This document shows, piece by piece, positions 18,406 through 27,771 of a DNA stretch of 64,000 nt. The position numbers and the translations under genes are program-made. Each line of letters opens with the position of its first letter. Positions within the stretch are counted from its first letter, which is position 1. This DNA is from Lachnospiraceae bacterium MA2020 (GTDB lineage Bacteria; Bacillota; Clostridia; Lachnospirales; Lachnospiraceae). Where the stretch lies: positions 1-64,000 of the forward strand of contig JQKK01000013.1 in assembly GCA_000746015.1 (NCBI GenBank). Reading direction: 5' to 3'. A model generated the notes under the pieces. The model had not been told where the DNA came from and did not search any database. It worked only from the letters and a program-made list of their open reading frames with translations.

Positions 18406-18774
18406 ATGGATATTTCTACTGATTACATTAGCAGCATTGCTGATTCGGCTCTTTCAGAGAGTACTGCCGCAAAGGCAAAGTCTCTGGCAAATGCAAATAC
18501 TGAGGAAGATGACAAAAAGCTTATGGAAGCCTGTAAGTCATTCGAGCAGTATTTTATAGAGCAGATCTTTAAGCAGGGATTTGATACAGTTCTCAGAGCA
18601 GACGATGATATGTCGGCATCATCAAAATCACTTCGCGGCTTTTATGAGGATACTCTTTTTAAGGAGGTCGCTGCGAGTGCTACTCAGCGTGAAGACGGAC
18701 TTGGACTTGCAAAGATGATGTATGAGCAGATGAAACGCGAAGATGCGTGTGTTAAGCTTGATGATGATACATGA
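18406..18774 (+). CDS. flgJ: FlgJ-type rod-binding protein, N-terminal domain only
   Basis: A 122-residue protein matching only the rod-cap (rod-binding) domain of FlgJ: KKLMEACKSFEQYFIEQIFKQGFDTVL followed by LRGFYEDTLFKEVAASATQREDGLGLAKMMYEQM. The muramidase domain found in proteobacterial FlgJ is missing, as is usual in Firmicutes. AGGAGG at 18392-18397 sets the start at ATG 18406. It would cap the growing rod made by the two upstream products. Confidence 0.82.
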   Translation: MDISTDYISSIADSALSESTAAKAKSLANANTEEDDKKLMEACKSFEQYFIEQIFKQGFDTVLRADDDMSASSKSLRGFYEDTLFKEVAASATQREDGLGLAKMMYEQMKREDACVKLDDDT

Positions 18775-18787
18775 TAAGGATAATACA

Positions 18788-21010
18788 TTGACTACTTTGA
18801 CAGGTTTTGTTGAACATATAATATATAGAAATCCGGAAAATGCCTATACAGTGATGGATCTCTCTACCGGCGACGGTGGAGAGATTACGCTTGTAGGCAT
18901 TTTTCATGTTATCGATGAGGGAGACTATATAGAGGCAGAGGGGGATTTTACCAATCATGCTTCGTATGGTATGCAATTTAAGGCAACTTCATATACTATA
19001 AAAGTACCGGAAGATAGAGAAGCTATGTACCACTACCTGGCATCGGGTGCTGTAAATGGCATCAGAGAGTCACTTGCGGGAAAGATAGTGGAAAAGTTTG
19101 GAGATGATACTTTCAGGATCATCTCTGAGGAGCCGGAGCGGCTTGCTGAGATAAAAGGGATAAGTATCAAAAAAGCACAGACTATTGCAGCTTCATTTGC
19201 TGAAAAGGCAGGCATGAGACGTGCCCTGATATACCTGCAGCGCTATGGTATCTCAAATGCAATGGCTGTTAAAGTCTATGAAAAATATCATGAAAAGATG
19301 TATGCCATCATAGAAGAAAATCCATACAAAATGACTGAAGATATCGAAGGCATCGGATTTAAGAAGGCTGATGAGATAGCTGAAAGGTCAGGTATTGAAA
19401 GACATTCTGCTTTCAGGATACGCGCAGGGATACTGTATGCGCTGAATCTTTCTTTGGGCGAGGGAAATGTTTTTTTGCCGGAAGAGGAGCTTATAGAAAA
19501 GACAGCTGCACTGCTTGCTGTTGAGAAGTCGGAGATTGATTCGCTTCTTTCAGATCTGGCAATGAAGCATGAGATAGTATGCAGAAAGACAGGAGACGAG
19601 GTAAATGTCTATCTTTCAAATTACTATAATATGGAGATTGAGTGTGCAAAGAGGCTGCTTGAGCTTAATATCTGTGAAGAAATGTCAGAGGAATCGATCG
19701 AGGCTGATATCAGAAAGATAGAAAAAAGGACTGATCTTACACTTGAGGAGCATCAGAGAGAGGCTGTAAAAGTTGCCATTCAAAATGGTGTCTTTGTTAT
19801 GACAGGAGGCCCTGGAACGGGCAAGACGACCACTTTAAAGGTTCTTTTGAAGTATTTTGTGTCTAAGGGTATGGACGTGATGCTGGCGGCTCCTACGGGG
19901 CGTGCAGCTCGTCGTATGACGGAGGCTACAGGTATAGAGGCGCGTACTATTCATAGAATGCTTGAAGTAAATGGTGAGGCAGGGATAAGCGACTCAAGGC
20001 GGATGTTTGCAAGAAATGAAGAGAATCCTCTTGAAACTGATGTGGTCGTGATCGATGAGATGTCGATGGTAGATCTGCCGCTTTTTAGAGCGCTCCTACG
20101 GGCGGTGAGTCCCGGTATGCGTATAATCCTTGTAGGGGATGAGCATCAGCTGCCGAGCGTGGGTCCCGGAATGGTGCTCAGAGATCTTATAAATTCACAT
20201 TGCTTTGAAGTTGTAACCCTTAAAAAAATCTTCAGACAGGCTGGTGAGAGCGATATAGTAATGAATGCGCATGCCATACTTGAAGGCAGGGCGCCAAAGC
20301 TTGACAATCAAAGCAAGGATTTTTTCTTCTTACAGAGAAATGATGCGGAGACAATTATTCAGGGAATTATTTATCTGGTATCGCAGAAGCTGCCGCCGTA
20401 TATTGGAGCAGAGTCGTCTGAGATACAGGTAATGACACCTATGAAAAAAGGCGCGCTTGGTGTCGAGGTATTAAATCAGAGACTTCAGGAGGCACTTAAT
20501 CCAAAAGAGCCGGGGAAAGTTGAGAGAACTTTTGGAAGCGGCGTATTAAGAGTTGGAGATAAGGTCATGCAGACCAAGAACAACTATCAGCTGGAGTGGG
20601 AGATATCTTCGGTTCATTCTTCACTTAAGGAGAGTGGAAGTGGAGTGTTTAACGGTGATATGGGTGTTGTCGAATCTATAGATCCCGGCTTTGGAAACGT
20701 GGAGGTTCTCTTTGATGATGGAAGGAGAGTAGTCTATCCATCAGCAAGTGTAAGTGAGCTTGAGCTTGCGTATGCGATAACTATACATAAATCCCAAGGG
20801 TCAGAGTATCCGGCAGTGATCATGCCGCTTTTCACGGGACCTGAGATACTTATGAACAGAAATCTCATCTACACCGGAGTTACTCGCGCAAAGACATGTG
20901 TGGTACTCATGGGAAGGCGCGCAACGATAGATAACATGATACAAAACACTCATGAACAGCGCCGATATACGAGCCTCAGCAAGCGAATTGTAGAAGTATT
21001 TAGTATGTAA
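18788..21010 (+). CDS. recD2: RecD2-type ATP-dependent DNA helicase (5'-3')
   Basis: A superfamily 1B helicase of about 740 residues, as found in bacteria where RecD is not part of RecBCD. The N-terminal OB-like region (LTGFVEHIIYRNPENAYTV) and the helix-hairpin-helix region (EDIEGIGFKKADEIAE) precede the motor: Walker A TGGPGTGKTT near residue 340, VVIDEMSMVD, GDEHQLPSVGPGMVL, and the C-terminal LAYAITIHKSQGSEYPAV and YTGVTRAK motifs. A TTG at 18788 with AAGGA seven bases upstream gives the family-typical N-terminus; ATGs at 18761 and 18764 are alternatives that overlap the previous gene. Confidence 0.92.
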   Translation: MTTLTGFVEHIIYRNPENAYTVMDLSTGDGGEITLVGIFHVIDEGDYIEAEGDFTNHASYGMQFKATSYTIKVPEDREAMYHYLASGAVNGIRESLAGKIVEKFGDDTFRIISEEPERLAEIKGISIKKAQTIAASFAEKAGMRRALIYLQRYGISNAMAVKVYEKYHEKMYAIIEENPYKMTEDIEGIGFKKADEIAERSGIERHSAFRIRAGILYALNLSLGEGNVFLPEEELIEKTAALLAVEKSEIDSLLSDLAMKHEIVCRKTGDEVNVYLSNYYNMEIECAKRLLELNICEEMSEESIEADIRKIEKRTDLTLEEHQREAVKVAIQNGVFVMTGGPGTGKTTTLKVLLKYFVSKGMDVMLAAPTGRAARRMTEATGIEARTIHRMLEVNGEAGISDSRRMFARNEENPLETDVVVIDEMSMVDLPLFRALLRAVSPGMRIILVGDEHQLPSVGPGMVLRDLINSHCFEVVTLKKIFRQAGESDIVMNAHAILEGRAPKLDNQSKDFFFLQRNDAETIIQGIIYLVSQKLPPYIGAESSEIQVMTPMKKGALGVEVLNQRLQEALNPKEPGKVERTFGSGVLRVGDKVMQTKNNYQLEWEISSVHSSLKESGSGVFNGDMGVVESIDPGFGNVEVLFDDGRRVVYPSASVSELELAYAITIHKSQGSEYPAVIMPLFTGPEILMNRNLIYTGVTRAKTCVVLMGRRATIDNMIQNTHEQRRYTSLSKRIVEVFSM

Positions 21011-21738
21011 TGAAGATAGATTTAAACAAAATAAAAGAAAGTCTGATCGATGTTGTTTTTCCAAGGCGCTGTCCGGTGTGCGATCGGGTGCTGGCAATGG
21101 GGAACAGGGCAGTATGTCCAAAGTGCAGAAAAAGCCTTGTATTTATCGGCTCCAAGGGGTGCAGAAAGTGTGGAAGGCTTCTTACTGACAGCGATGAGGA
21201 GTATTGTGAAGACTGCAAAAGTACAGCTCATGTTTTTGACAGAGCTCTTTCTGCCTTCGTGTATAATGATGCCTTCAGAAAGTCTGTGTTCAGATTTAAA
21301 AATGGCGGCAGAAAGGAGTATGCAGACTTTTATGCAGAGGCACTTTACAGGATATACGGAGCTGAGATCCGTGCCTTTGATGCGGATGCTATAGTGCCTG
21401 TTCCACTGCATAAAAGCAAAATGAAGGAGCGCGGATACAATCAGGCAGAGTTAATTGCATCAAAACTTGCAAAAAAGTTGTATATTCCTATGTGCAATAA
21501 TCGGATAATCCGCGTAAACCGCGCAACTGCGCAGAAAACACTAGGTGCATCACAAAGACGTAAAAATTTGAAAAAGGCTTTTATAATCAAAGGAAATGAT
21601 GTAAAATTAAAAAGAGTTATTATAGTGGATGACGTGTATACTACGGGCAGTACTATTGATGAAATTTCCGTTGTATTAAAGCGTCATGGTACAGAGAAGG
21701 TATTGGCGTTGACCGTAGCGAGCGGTACGCCAGTCTGA
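21010..21738 (+). CDS. comFC: ComFC-family phosphoribosyltransferase-like protein
   Basis: A 242-residue double-zinc-ribbon plus phosphoribosyltransferase-fold protein. Four CxxC pairs sit in the first 75 residues (CPVC, CPKC, CRKC, CEDC). The C-terminal PRPP loop is VIIVDDVYTTGST near residues 203-215, preceded by KERGYNQAELIA. ComFC takes part in natural DNA uptake in Bacillus, though homologues also occur in non-competent bacteria. Its start shares one base with the recD2 stop. comFA is absent, but the next gene is the YvyF-like protein that follows comFC in Bacillus. Confidence 0.88.
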   Translation: MKIDLNKIKESLIDVVFPRRCPVCDRVLAMGNRAVCPKCRKSLVFIGSKGCRKCGRLLTDSDEEYCEDCKSTAHVFDRALSAFVYNDAFRKSVFRFKNGGRKEYADFYAEALYRIYGAEIRAFDADAIVPVPLHKSKMKERGYNQAELIASKLAKKLYIPMCNNRIIRVNRATAQKTLGASQRRKNLKKAFIIKGNDVKLKRVIIVDDVYTTGSTIDEISVVLKRHGTEKVLALTVASGTPV

Positions 21739-21766
21739 ATTACATTTTACAAGGAGGGGGCACATA

Positions 21767-22177
21767 ATGAATGTCAAGAATTGTAGAAAGTGCGGTAGAA
21801 TTTTCAATTACATGGGAGGTCCACCTATCTGCCAGGCTTGCCTAGAAAAGCAGGAAGAACAGTTCCAGACAGTTAAAGCCTATATTAGGGAGAATCGCGA
21901 TGCTACTGTGGCACAGACTGCAGAGGCATGCGAAGTTGATGTTAATCAGATCAAGCAGTGGATCCGAGAGGAGAGACTCGAGCTTTCATCTACTGAGGGT
22001 GCTGAGATTGTATGTGAGAGCTGCGGAACACCTATCCTTAGCGGAAGATACTGCGACAAATGTAAAAGGGAGATGGCAAACGGTCTTAATGCTTCTATCA
22101 AGAAGCCTGAGATGCCGAAACCTGAGGTCAAGAAGGAGCGCCCTGGCGAGGGTATGCATTTCCTGAACAGAAAATGA
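21767..22177 (+). CDS. yvyF: Flagellar operon protein YvyF-like (TIGR03826 type)
   Basis: A 136-residue protein with an N-terminal zinc ribbon (CRKCGRIFNYMGGPPICQAC), a central helix-turn-helix-like part (VAQTAEACEVDVNQIKQWIREERL) and a second zinc ribbon (CESCGTPILSGRYCDKCK). This arrangement matches the YvyF/TIGR03826 family found next to comFC and flgM. A regulatory role in flagellar gene expression is suspected for the family but not defined. The ribosome binding site AAGGAGGGGG is very strong. Confidence 0.85.
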   Translation: MNVKNCRKCGRIFNYMGGPPICQACLEKQEEQFQTVKAYIRENRDATVAQTAEACEVDVNQIKQWIREERLELSSTEGAEIVCESCGTPILSGRYCDKCKREMANGLNASIKKPEMPKPEVKKERPGEGMHFLNRK

Positions 22178-22199
22178 CTCAGGTGTAATGCCTTAGTTT

Positions 22200-22586
22200 A
22201 TGTTGGATAAAGACAAGATCATACTGATGACGCGAATGGCGTCATACGAGGCTACTGAGGGTAAAAAGATGATCCCCATAGCCGGATATTTCAGAAGTGA
22301 CTATGTAGGATTCAATATAATAAAGAGCGCGGTTTCAGTTACGCTTGCTTTCATAGTTATCGTTTCTGTATATCTCGTCTGCAATGCAGACAAATTTATA
22401 TCTGAGTTTTATGAGGCGAATTTCATGGATGTTGTAAGCAGGTTTATCAATATCTATGGATTCGTCCTCATAATATACATCCTGGTATCGTATATAGTAT
22501 ACTCATTCAAATATACGGCAGCCAGGAAAAGTGTCAGGATATACCAAAAGGCACTGAAAAAGTTAATTTCGATGTACGGAAGGTAG
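22200..22586 (+). CDS. Small membrane protein of unknown function
   Basis: A 128-residue protein with two hydrophobic segments (about residues 45-62 and 79-100) and basic ends. No conserved motif is recognised. It begins 22 bp after the YvyF-like gene and ends 6 bp before another unknown membrane protein; both precede cdaA, so they may be co-expressed with it. Confidence 0.65.
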   Translation: MLDKDKIILMTRMASYEATEGKKMIPIAGYFRSDYVGFNIIKSAVSVTLAFIVIVSVYLVCNADKFISEFYEANFMDVVSRFINIYGFVLIIYILVSYIVYSFKYTAARKSVRIYQKALKKLISMYGR

Positions 22587-22592
22587 ACTGAC

Positions 22593-23516
22593 ATGGATAA
22601 TTTGATATCAATAAGGGACAGGATCAAGGAAGTATACTCTGGATACGCAACATATATAGATGCATTCTTTAGGTTTGTCCTGGCTCTAATAGTTTATGTA
22701 ATGGTAAATAACAGCGTTGGTCACATGGAGGCACTCAAAAGTCCGGTGTTGATCACATTGCTCGCGCTGCTCAATGCAGTGCTTCCGGCTAATGCTATCA
22801 TCATTTTTGCCGCAATATTGACAGTGTTACATCTGTATGCGTATTCATTACTGTGTGCAGGTGTTGTTGTTGTGTTATTTGTACTTTTGTTCTTGCTGTA
22901 CTTCAGATTTTCACCTAAAGATTCACTTACGGTCGTTCTTACGCCATTGGCATTTGCAATGCATGTGCCATATGCAGTTCCAATATGTGCGGGGCTTTCG
23001 GGAAGCCCATATTCGTGTGTATCAGTTGCGTGTGGGGCAGTGGCATACTACGTTGTTAATTATGTGAATATGAGCGGTGCTGATATTGAGATTGAAGACG
23101 TTGAGATGGTGGCATCGACGCTTAGAAATCTCATAAATGGTATCATAGGCAATAAGAATATGCATCTTGTCATATATGCTTTTATGGCAACTACACTTGT
23201 TGTATATGTTATCAGGCGCAGTAAGATCAATTATTCATGGATCATAGCTATCTTCTCGGGTGCAGTTTTTGACCTTTTATTTATTCTTGTGGGAAGTGCT
23301 GTGATGCATACATCGGTGTCTGTATTGGCACTGTTTACAGGTACGCTTTTTGCGCTGCCGATAGCACTTATCTTGATGTTTTTTGTATTTATGGTGGATT
23401 ATTCCAGGACAGAGTATCTTCAGTTTGAGGACGAAGAATATTATTATTACGTCAAGGCAGTGCCAAAGATAAGCAGTGGAGGTTTTGAACAAGAAGAAAG
23501 GAACTTTAGGCGATAG
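22593..23516 (+). CDS. Polytopic membrane protein of unknown function
   Basis: A 307-residue protein with about eight membrane segments and a short acidic, Tyr-rich C-terminal tail (DEEYYYYVKAVPK). Family not recognised. It ends 2 bp before cdaA, a spacing that suggests translational coupling, so it may act with the cyclic di-AMP or wall precursor system. That link rests on position alone. Confidence 0.65.
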   Translation: MDNLISIRDRIKEVYSGYATYIDAFFRFVLALIVYVMVNNSVGHMEALKSPVLITLLALLNAVLPANAIIIFAAILTVLHLYAYSLLCAGVVVVLFVLLFLLYFRFSPKDSLTVVLTPLAFAMHVPYAVPICAGLSGSPYSCVSVACGAVAYYVVNYVNMSGADIEIEDVEMVASTLRNLINGIIGNKNMHLVIYAFMATTLVVYVIRRSKINYSWIIAIFSGAVFDLLFILVGSAVMHTSVSVLALFTGTLFALPIALILMFFVFMVDYSRTEYLQFEDEEYYYYVKAVPKISSGGFEQEERNFRR

Positions 23517-23518
23517 TC

Positions 23519-24415
23519 ATGACGACAACAGGACTAAGTGGATTTTTGGATTTACTTGATAAGTACATCTCGTTTGACGCTGTGCCGAGAATGGTCATAA
23601 CTGACTACGTTGAGATTCTGATCATTGCTGTGCTTGTTTATGAGATACTTGACTGGGTACAAAGTACTAAGGCTTGGTCGCTTCTCAGGGGAATTGTTGT
23701 AATTGCGGTCTTTATCTTTTTAGCATATATATTCCAGATGAACACTATCATCTGGATAGTGCGTAATGCATTGAATGTTGCTATCATGGCTGTCATAGTT
23801 ATATTTCAGCCTGAGCTCAGAAGGGCTCTTGACATGATAGGACGAAAGAATATCCTGGCTTCATTCATTCAGTTTAACACTGGAGCTGCAAAGGTTCAGG
23901 ATAAAGGCAATATATTTACAGAAAAGACAATAAACGAGATAGTGAAGGCAAGCTATGAGATGGGAAAGGCACGTACAGGTGCCCTCATAGTAATTGCCCG
24001 TAATGACCCTCTCGATGAATATATAAGAACTGGTATTGATATTGATGGACTGGTGAGCAACCAGCTCCTTTTGAATATTTTTGAGCATAATACGCCGCTT
24101 CATGACGGAGCTGTCATCATCATTGGTAATAAGGTGGTTTCAGCAACCTGCTATCTGCCGATGTCTGACAACCTGGCGCTGTCAAAAGAGCTTGGTACAA
24201 GACACAGAGCAGGTGTCGGTCTGTCTGAGGTAACAGATTCGTTTACTATAATTGTATCAGAAGAGACAGGTCATGTTTCATTTGCCGTGGAAGGTGACCT
24301 GTTTAGGAACGTTGACGAAGACTTCCTTAGGACAAGACTTGAAGAGTTGCTTGAGAAACAGGAAGAGGAGACGAAGTTCCTTTTCTGGCACAAGAAAGGT
24401 AAGGCTAAGTCATGA
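23519..24415 (+). CDS. cdaA: Diadenylate cyclase CdaA
   Basis: A 298-residue membrane enzyme that makes cyclic di-AMP from two ATP. Three N-terminal membrane segments (about residues 30-100) are followed by the DAC domain with its two signature motifs: DGA at 196-198 (TPLHDGAVII) and RHR at 228-230 (GTRHRAGVGL). The first residues are longer than in Bacillus CdaA but the catalytic part is standard. The next gene, cdaR, overlaps by 4 bp and encodes its regulator. Confidence 0.96.
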   Translation: MTTTGLSGFLDLLDKYISFDAVPRMVITDYVEILIIAVLVYEILDWVQSTKAWSLLRGIVVIAVFIFLAYIFQMNTIIWIVRNALNVAIMAVIVIFQPELRRALDMIGRKNILASFIQFNTGAAKVQDKGNIFTEKTINEIVKASYEMGKARTGALIVIARNDPLDEYIRTGIDIDGLVSNQLLLNIFEHNTPLHDGAVIIIGNKVVSATCYLPMSDNLALSKELGTRHRAGVGLSEVTDSFTIIVSEETGHVSFAVEGDLFRNVDEDFLRTRLEELLEKQEEETKFLFWHKKGKAKS

Positions 24416-25917
24416 AAGATTTTCGTAAGATGGATGAAAAGCTTTCCGGAAAAAAGTGGTACTCGAATCTTAAGGAATTCCGGCTTTTCCATAATATTAA
24501 ATTAAAGCTCATATCCCTTGGACTTGCGTTGCTTTTGTGGCTTGTTGTGGTTAGTATAGATAACCCGGTGATGACATTGCCGTTTGCGCCTATCAATATC
24601 AATGTAGTCAATGCGGATATAATGGAAGAAGAGGGCAAGGCTTTTGAGATAGCCGAGTCTTCAAAATCGATCGGGATAAGTGTAAAGGCTGAAAGATCCA
24701 TATTGTCGCTTTTATCCAAGGATAATTTTGTTGCGACGATAGATATGGCAAATCTTGATGGCAATCGTGTTCCGATTGAAGTAAAAGCTAACAAATATTC
24801 GGACAAAATTGAGAGTATCACGCCAAGACAGCGTTTTGCGACGGTCATAGTCGAAAACCTTAAAAGTCAGCAGTTCAGGATTCATGTTGTACCTACGGGA
24901 GAGGCTGCTGAAGGATATGCTGTGGGAAATACATCAGTTGCTACAAATGTGGTAAGAGTATCGGGACCTGAGTCGATAGTATCTACGATCGACAGAGCGG
25001 AAGTACATGTTAACGTCTCGAATATGACAAGTGAGATACATTCAAATGAGCGTCTCATCCTATATGATAAGAATGGAAGTACTATAGATGCCTCAACTCT
25101 TTCTTTGTCTATTGACTCTACAAACGTTAAAGTCGAGATATGGAAAACAAAGGAAGTGTCGATCACTGCCGGATATGAGGGAACAGTTGCAGGAGGATAT
25201 GCTGTAAGTGGTGTATCTCTTTCAAAGGCCTCTGTAATGGTTGCTGGTGATGACAGTGATCTTGATGAGATCTCTTCAATATCCATACCTTCATCAGTAG
25301 TTAACGTTGAAGGTATAAACAAGAATCTTTCAGCGGAAGTGGATCTTTCAAGATATCTTCCGAGCGGTATTATAATAGTCGATGAAGACAGGACTGTCAC
25401 AGTCAAGGTAAAGGTAGAGCAGCTTCAGAGTGCAGTGCTTGAGGTACCTGCGTCAAATATCGCTTTTGTAAACGTACCGGAGGGCATGACTGCTTCAATG
25501 ACAAATCCGGATGAGAATGTTCATCTTGGAGTTATAGGTCTTTCAGCACATATTTCTGCAATAGATGCGGGTGCCTTGCAGGGAGTGGTAGATATTGGTA
25601 CAATAAAGGCTGCTGATGGTTTAGATGTGCTTACAGCAAATATGTATGATGCTTCGGTAGCGTTTGCGCTGCCAAGTGGTATAACTCAGGCAAATGAGGT
25701 TAAAGTATCGATAATGCTTCAGGGGCATGCTGCAGTAGATGACAGCACAGTATCAGAGGGATCGGTTTCTGAAAATGTGCCCGACGGGGAAGTATCAGAT
25801 AATTCTGAGCAGGAAGAGAATGCAGATCAGGAAGCAGAATCACATGATTCTGAAGAAGACGGTGCGGCAGACTCAGAAAAAAATACAGAAGACTCTGAAA
25901 ATAGTGAGTCGAATTAA
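24412..25917 (+). CDS. cdaR: CdaR, YbbR-domain regulator of CdaA
   Basis: A 501-residue protein with a single N-terminal membrane segment (about residues 33-50) and an extracellular region of YbbR repeats, recognised by [10 protein letters not shown]-type strands. It binds CdaA and modulates cyclic di-AMP synthesis. The C-terminal about 60 residues are an acidic, low-complexity Glu/Asp/Ser tail with no obvious counterpart in Bacillus CdaR; it would lie outside the membrane. The ATGA overlap with cdaA indicates coupled translation. Confidence 0.9.
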   Translation: MKDFRKMDEKLSGKKWYSNLKEFRLFHNIKLKLISLGLALLLWLVVVSIDNPVMTLPFAPININVVNADIMEEEGKAFEIAESSKSIGISVKAERSILSLLSKDNFVATIDMANLDGNRVPIEVKANKYSDKIESITPRQRFATVIVENLKSQQFRIHVVPTGEAAEGYAVGNTSVATNVVRVSGPESIVSTIDRAEVHVNVSNMTSEIHSNERLILYDKNGSTIDASTLSLSIDSTNVKVEIWKTKEVSITAGYEGTVAGGYAVSGVSLSKASVMVAGDDSDLDEISSISIPSSVVNVEGINKNLSAEVDLSRYLPSGIIIVDEDRTVTVKVKVEQLQSAVLEVPASNIAFVNVPEGMTASMTNPDENVHLGVIGLSAHISAIDAGALQGVVDIGTIKAADGLDVLTANMYDASVAFALPSGITQANEVKVSIMLQGHAAVDDSTVSEGSVSENVPDGEVSDNSEQEENADQEAESHDSEEDGAADSEKNTEDSENSESN

Positions 25918-25949
25918 AGAATAATTTGAAGGAATGGAAGGAAATAGAA

Positions 25950-27299
25950 ATGGCTAGACTTTTTGGAACAGATGGCGTTAGAGGTGTTGCTAATACAGAG
26001 CTTACACCGTTATTGGCAATGCAGCTTGGAGCAGCTGGAGCGTATGTACTTACAGAGCAAAATGCATATAGACCTACTATCATGGTTGGATGTGACACAA
26101 GAGTTTCGGGAGATATGCTTGCAAACGCGCTCATGGCAGGTATCTGTTCTGTTGGAGCTAATGCAGTTTATGTTGGAGTGATACCTACACCTGCTATTGC
26201 ATATCTTACAAGACAGTACAAGGTTGATGCAGGTGTTGTGATCTCAGCATCACATAATCCGGTAGAGTTTAATGGCATCAAGTTCTTTAATGGTGATGGA
26301 TATAAGCTTTCTGACGAGCTTGAGGACAAGATTGAGGCTTATATCAAAAATGGCAACAAGGATCTGCCGGCACCTATCGGATCAGGAGTAGGCAAGATCA
26401 AGTATAGACGCGATGCTAGGGAAGAGTATATCAATCACTCTATGAAGCAGATCCACACAGATCTTCATGGTATGAAGATAGTTGTAGACTGTGCAGAAGG
26501 AGCTTCACATTATACTTCGGTTGAGACATTAAAGGAGCTTGGAGCGGAAGTTATAGCTATCCACAATAATCCTGACGGTACAAACATCAATGCAAACTGT
26601 GGTTCTACTCACATGCAGGAGCTTTGTGCAAGGGTTGTAATGGAGAAAGCAGATCTCGGTCTCGCTTTTGACGGAGATGCTGACCGACTTTTGGCTGCTG
26701 ACGAGAATGGTAAGGTTGTTGATGGCGATCAGATCATGGCTATCATCGGCACTCATATGAAGAAAAAAGGTGAGCTCAAGAATAACACTATTGTTGTTAC
26801 TGTTATGACAAACCTTGGATTCCTTCTTATGTGCAAAAGAGAGGGTATAAAGGTTGATCAGACGAAAGTAGGTGATCGCTATGTACTGGAGCATATGAGA
26901 GAGATAGATGGCTCACTTGGCGGTGAGCAGTCAGGACATATCATTTTCTTGGGTGAAAATACTACAGGTGATGGACTCCTTTCAGCACTTCATTTGCTTG
27001 AGGTTGTAAAGGAGAGCGGCAAGCCGTTGTCAGAGCTTGCAAAGATAATGGAGGTACTGCCACAGGCATTATGCAATGCTACAGTGCCAAATCATAAAAA
27101 AGAAAAATATCTTGAGTATCCTGAGATCAAGGAAGCTATTGATAAACTTGAGGCTAAGTATGCAGGTGAGGGCAGAGTTCTTATAAGACCTTCAGGCACA
27201 GAGCCTTTGGTAAGAGTTATGATCGAGGGAAAAGATCAGGCTGTTATAGATGAAGATGCTAAAAGTTTGGCTGATTTAATTGAAAGTGTTGTTATGTAG
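25950..27299 (+). CDS. glmM: Phosphoglucosamine mutase
   Basis: A 449-residue enzyme converting glucosamine-6-phosphate to glucosamine-1-phosphate for UDP-GlcNAc and peptidoglycan. The phosphoserine loop SASHNP has its active Ser at residue 101, the metal site is [12 protein letters not shown], the sugar loop GGEQSGH and the phosphate site [11 protein letters not shown]. The start is ATG 25950, which gives the family N-terminus [12 protein letters not shown] behind GGAAGGA; an earlier in-frame TTG at 25926 is rejected. Together with cdaA and cdaR it makes the conserved cyclic di-AMP/wall operon. Confidence 0.97.
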   Translation: MARLFGTDGVRGVANTELTPLLAMQLGAAGAYVLTEQNAYRPTIMVGCDTRVSGDMLANALMAGICSVGANAVYVGVIPTPAIAYLTRQYKVDAGVVISASHNPVEFNGIKFFNGDGYKLSDELEDKIEAYIKNGNKDLPAPIGSGVGKIKYRRDAREEYINHSMKQIHTDLHGMKIVVDCAEGASHYTSVETLKELGAEVIAIHNNPDGTNINANCGSTHMQELCARVVMEKADLGLAFDGDADRLLAADENGKVVDGDQIMAIIGTHMKKKGELKNNTIVVTVMTNLGFLLMCKREGIKVDQTKVGDRYVLEHMREIDGSLGGEQSGHIIFLGENTTGDGLLSALHLLEVVKESGKPLSELAKIMEVLPQALCNATVPNHKKEKYLEYPEIKEAIDKLEAKYAGEGRVLIRPSGTEPLVRVMIEGKDQAVIDEDAKSLADLIESVVM

Positions 27300-27335
27300 T
27301 AATTGTTTGGCACAGTCCGAAGCATTTGCTGCTGA

Positions 27336-27433
27336 GGACGTGTGAACATAATGTGGGTATGAGCATGTCCTTTGCCGAAGGCAAATTTGCATGGACATGC
27401 GAAGCTGTATCTGTGAAGGTACTGAACAGATAC
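27336..27433 (+). promoter_or_regulatory. Structured leader of the HPr gene with alternative pairing
   Basis: The 163-bp gap between glmM and ptsH folds strongly. GCATGTCC (27363-27370) pairs perfectly with GGACATGC (27393-27400), with an inner TTTGCC/GGCAAA hairpin (27371-27376, 27380-27385). The same GCATGTCC can instead pair, with two wobbles, with GGACGTGT at 27336-27343. A third hairpin, GTATCTGT/ACAGATAC (27407-27414, 27426-27433), precedes the ribosome binding site. Such mutually exclusive stems are typical of regulatory leaders; no riboswitch class is recognised. Confidence 0.45.
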
Positions 27434-27462
27434 GTAATGTGAAAATAAGGAGTGGTTCATAG

Positions 27463-27726
27463 ATGGTAAGCCAGAAAGTTACAGTCAAGAACCCAACTGG
27501 TCTGCATTTGCGTCCGGCGGGTATCTTGTGCAAAGAGGCAATGAAGTTTAAGTCTCTGGTTACATTTAGGTTTAAGGAAAATACCGCTAATGCAAAGAGT
27601 GTACTGAGTGTTCTCGGTGCATGTGTAAAGAGCGGAGATGAGATCGAGCTTATGTGCGAGGGAGAGGATGAGCATGAAGCGCTCAGCACCATCGTTGGAG
27701 TTATAGAAGCAGGTCTTGGGGAATGA
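27463..27726 (+). CDS. ptsH: HPr phosphocarrier protein
   Basis: An 87-residue HPr. The PEP-dependent phosphorylation site His15 lies in PTGLHLRPAG, and the regulatory Ser46 in NAKSVLSVLG is kept, so HPr kinase/CcpA control is possible. It thus serves as the phosphate relay of PTS sugar uptake and likely as the carbon-catabolite signal. The ribosome binding site is AAGGAG about 10 bases upstream. It is not in a ptsHI operon; the next gene is unrelated. Confidence 0.93.
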   Translation: MVSQKVTVKNPTGLHLRPAGILCKEAMKFKSLVTFRFKENTANAKSVLSVLGACVKSGDEIELMCEGEDEHEALSTIVGVIEAGLGE

Positions 27727-27728
27727 TT

Positions 27729-27758
27729 AAAAGCCATGCAGCAATGCATGGCTTTTCA
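27729..27758 (+). terminator. Terminator of ptsH
   Basis: A 12-bp stem (27729-27740 with 27745-27756) capped by a GCAA tetraloop, ending in TTTT. Only a short U-tract, but the stem is perfect. It also rules out a start for the next gene at 27736. Confidence 0.8.
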
Positions 27759-27771
27759 AACGGGTAAAAAT

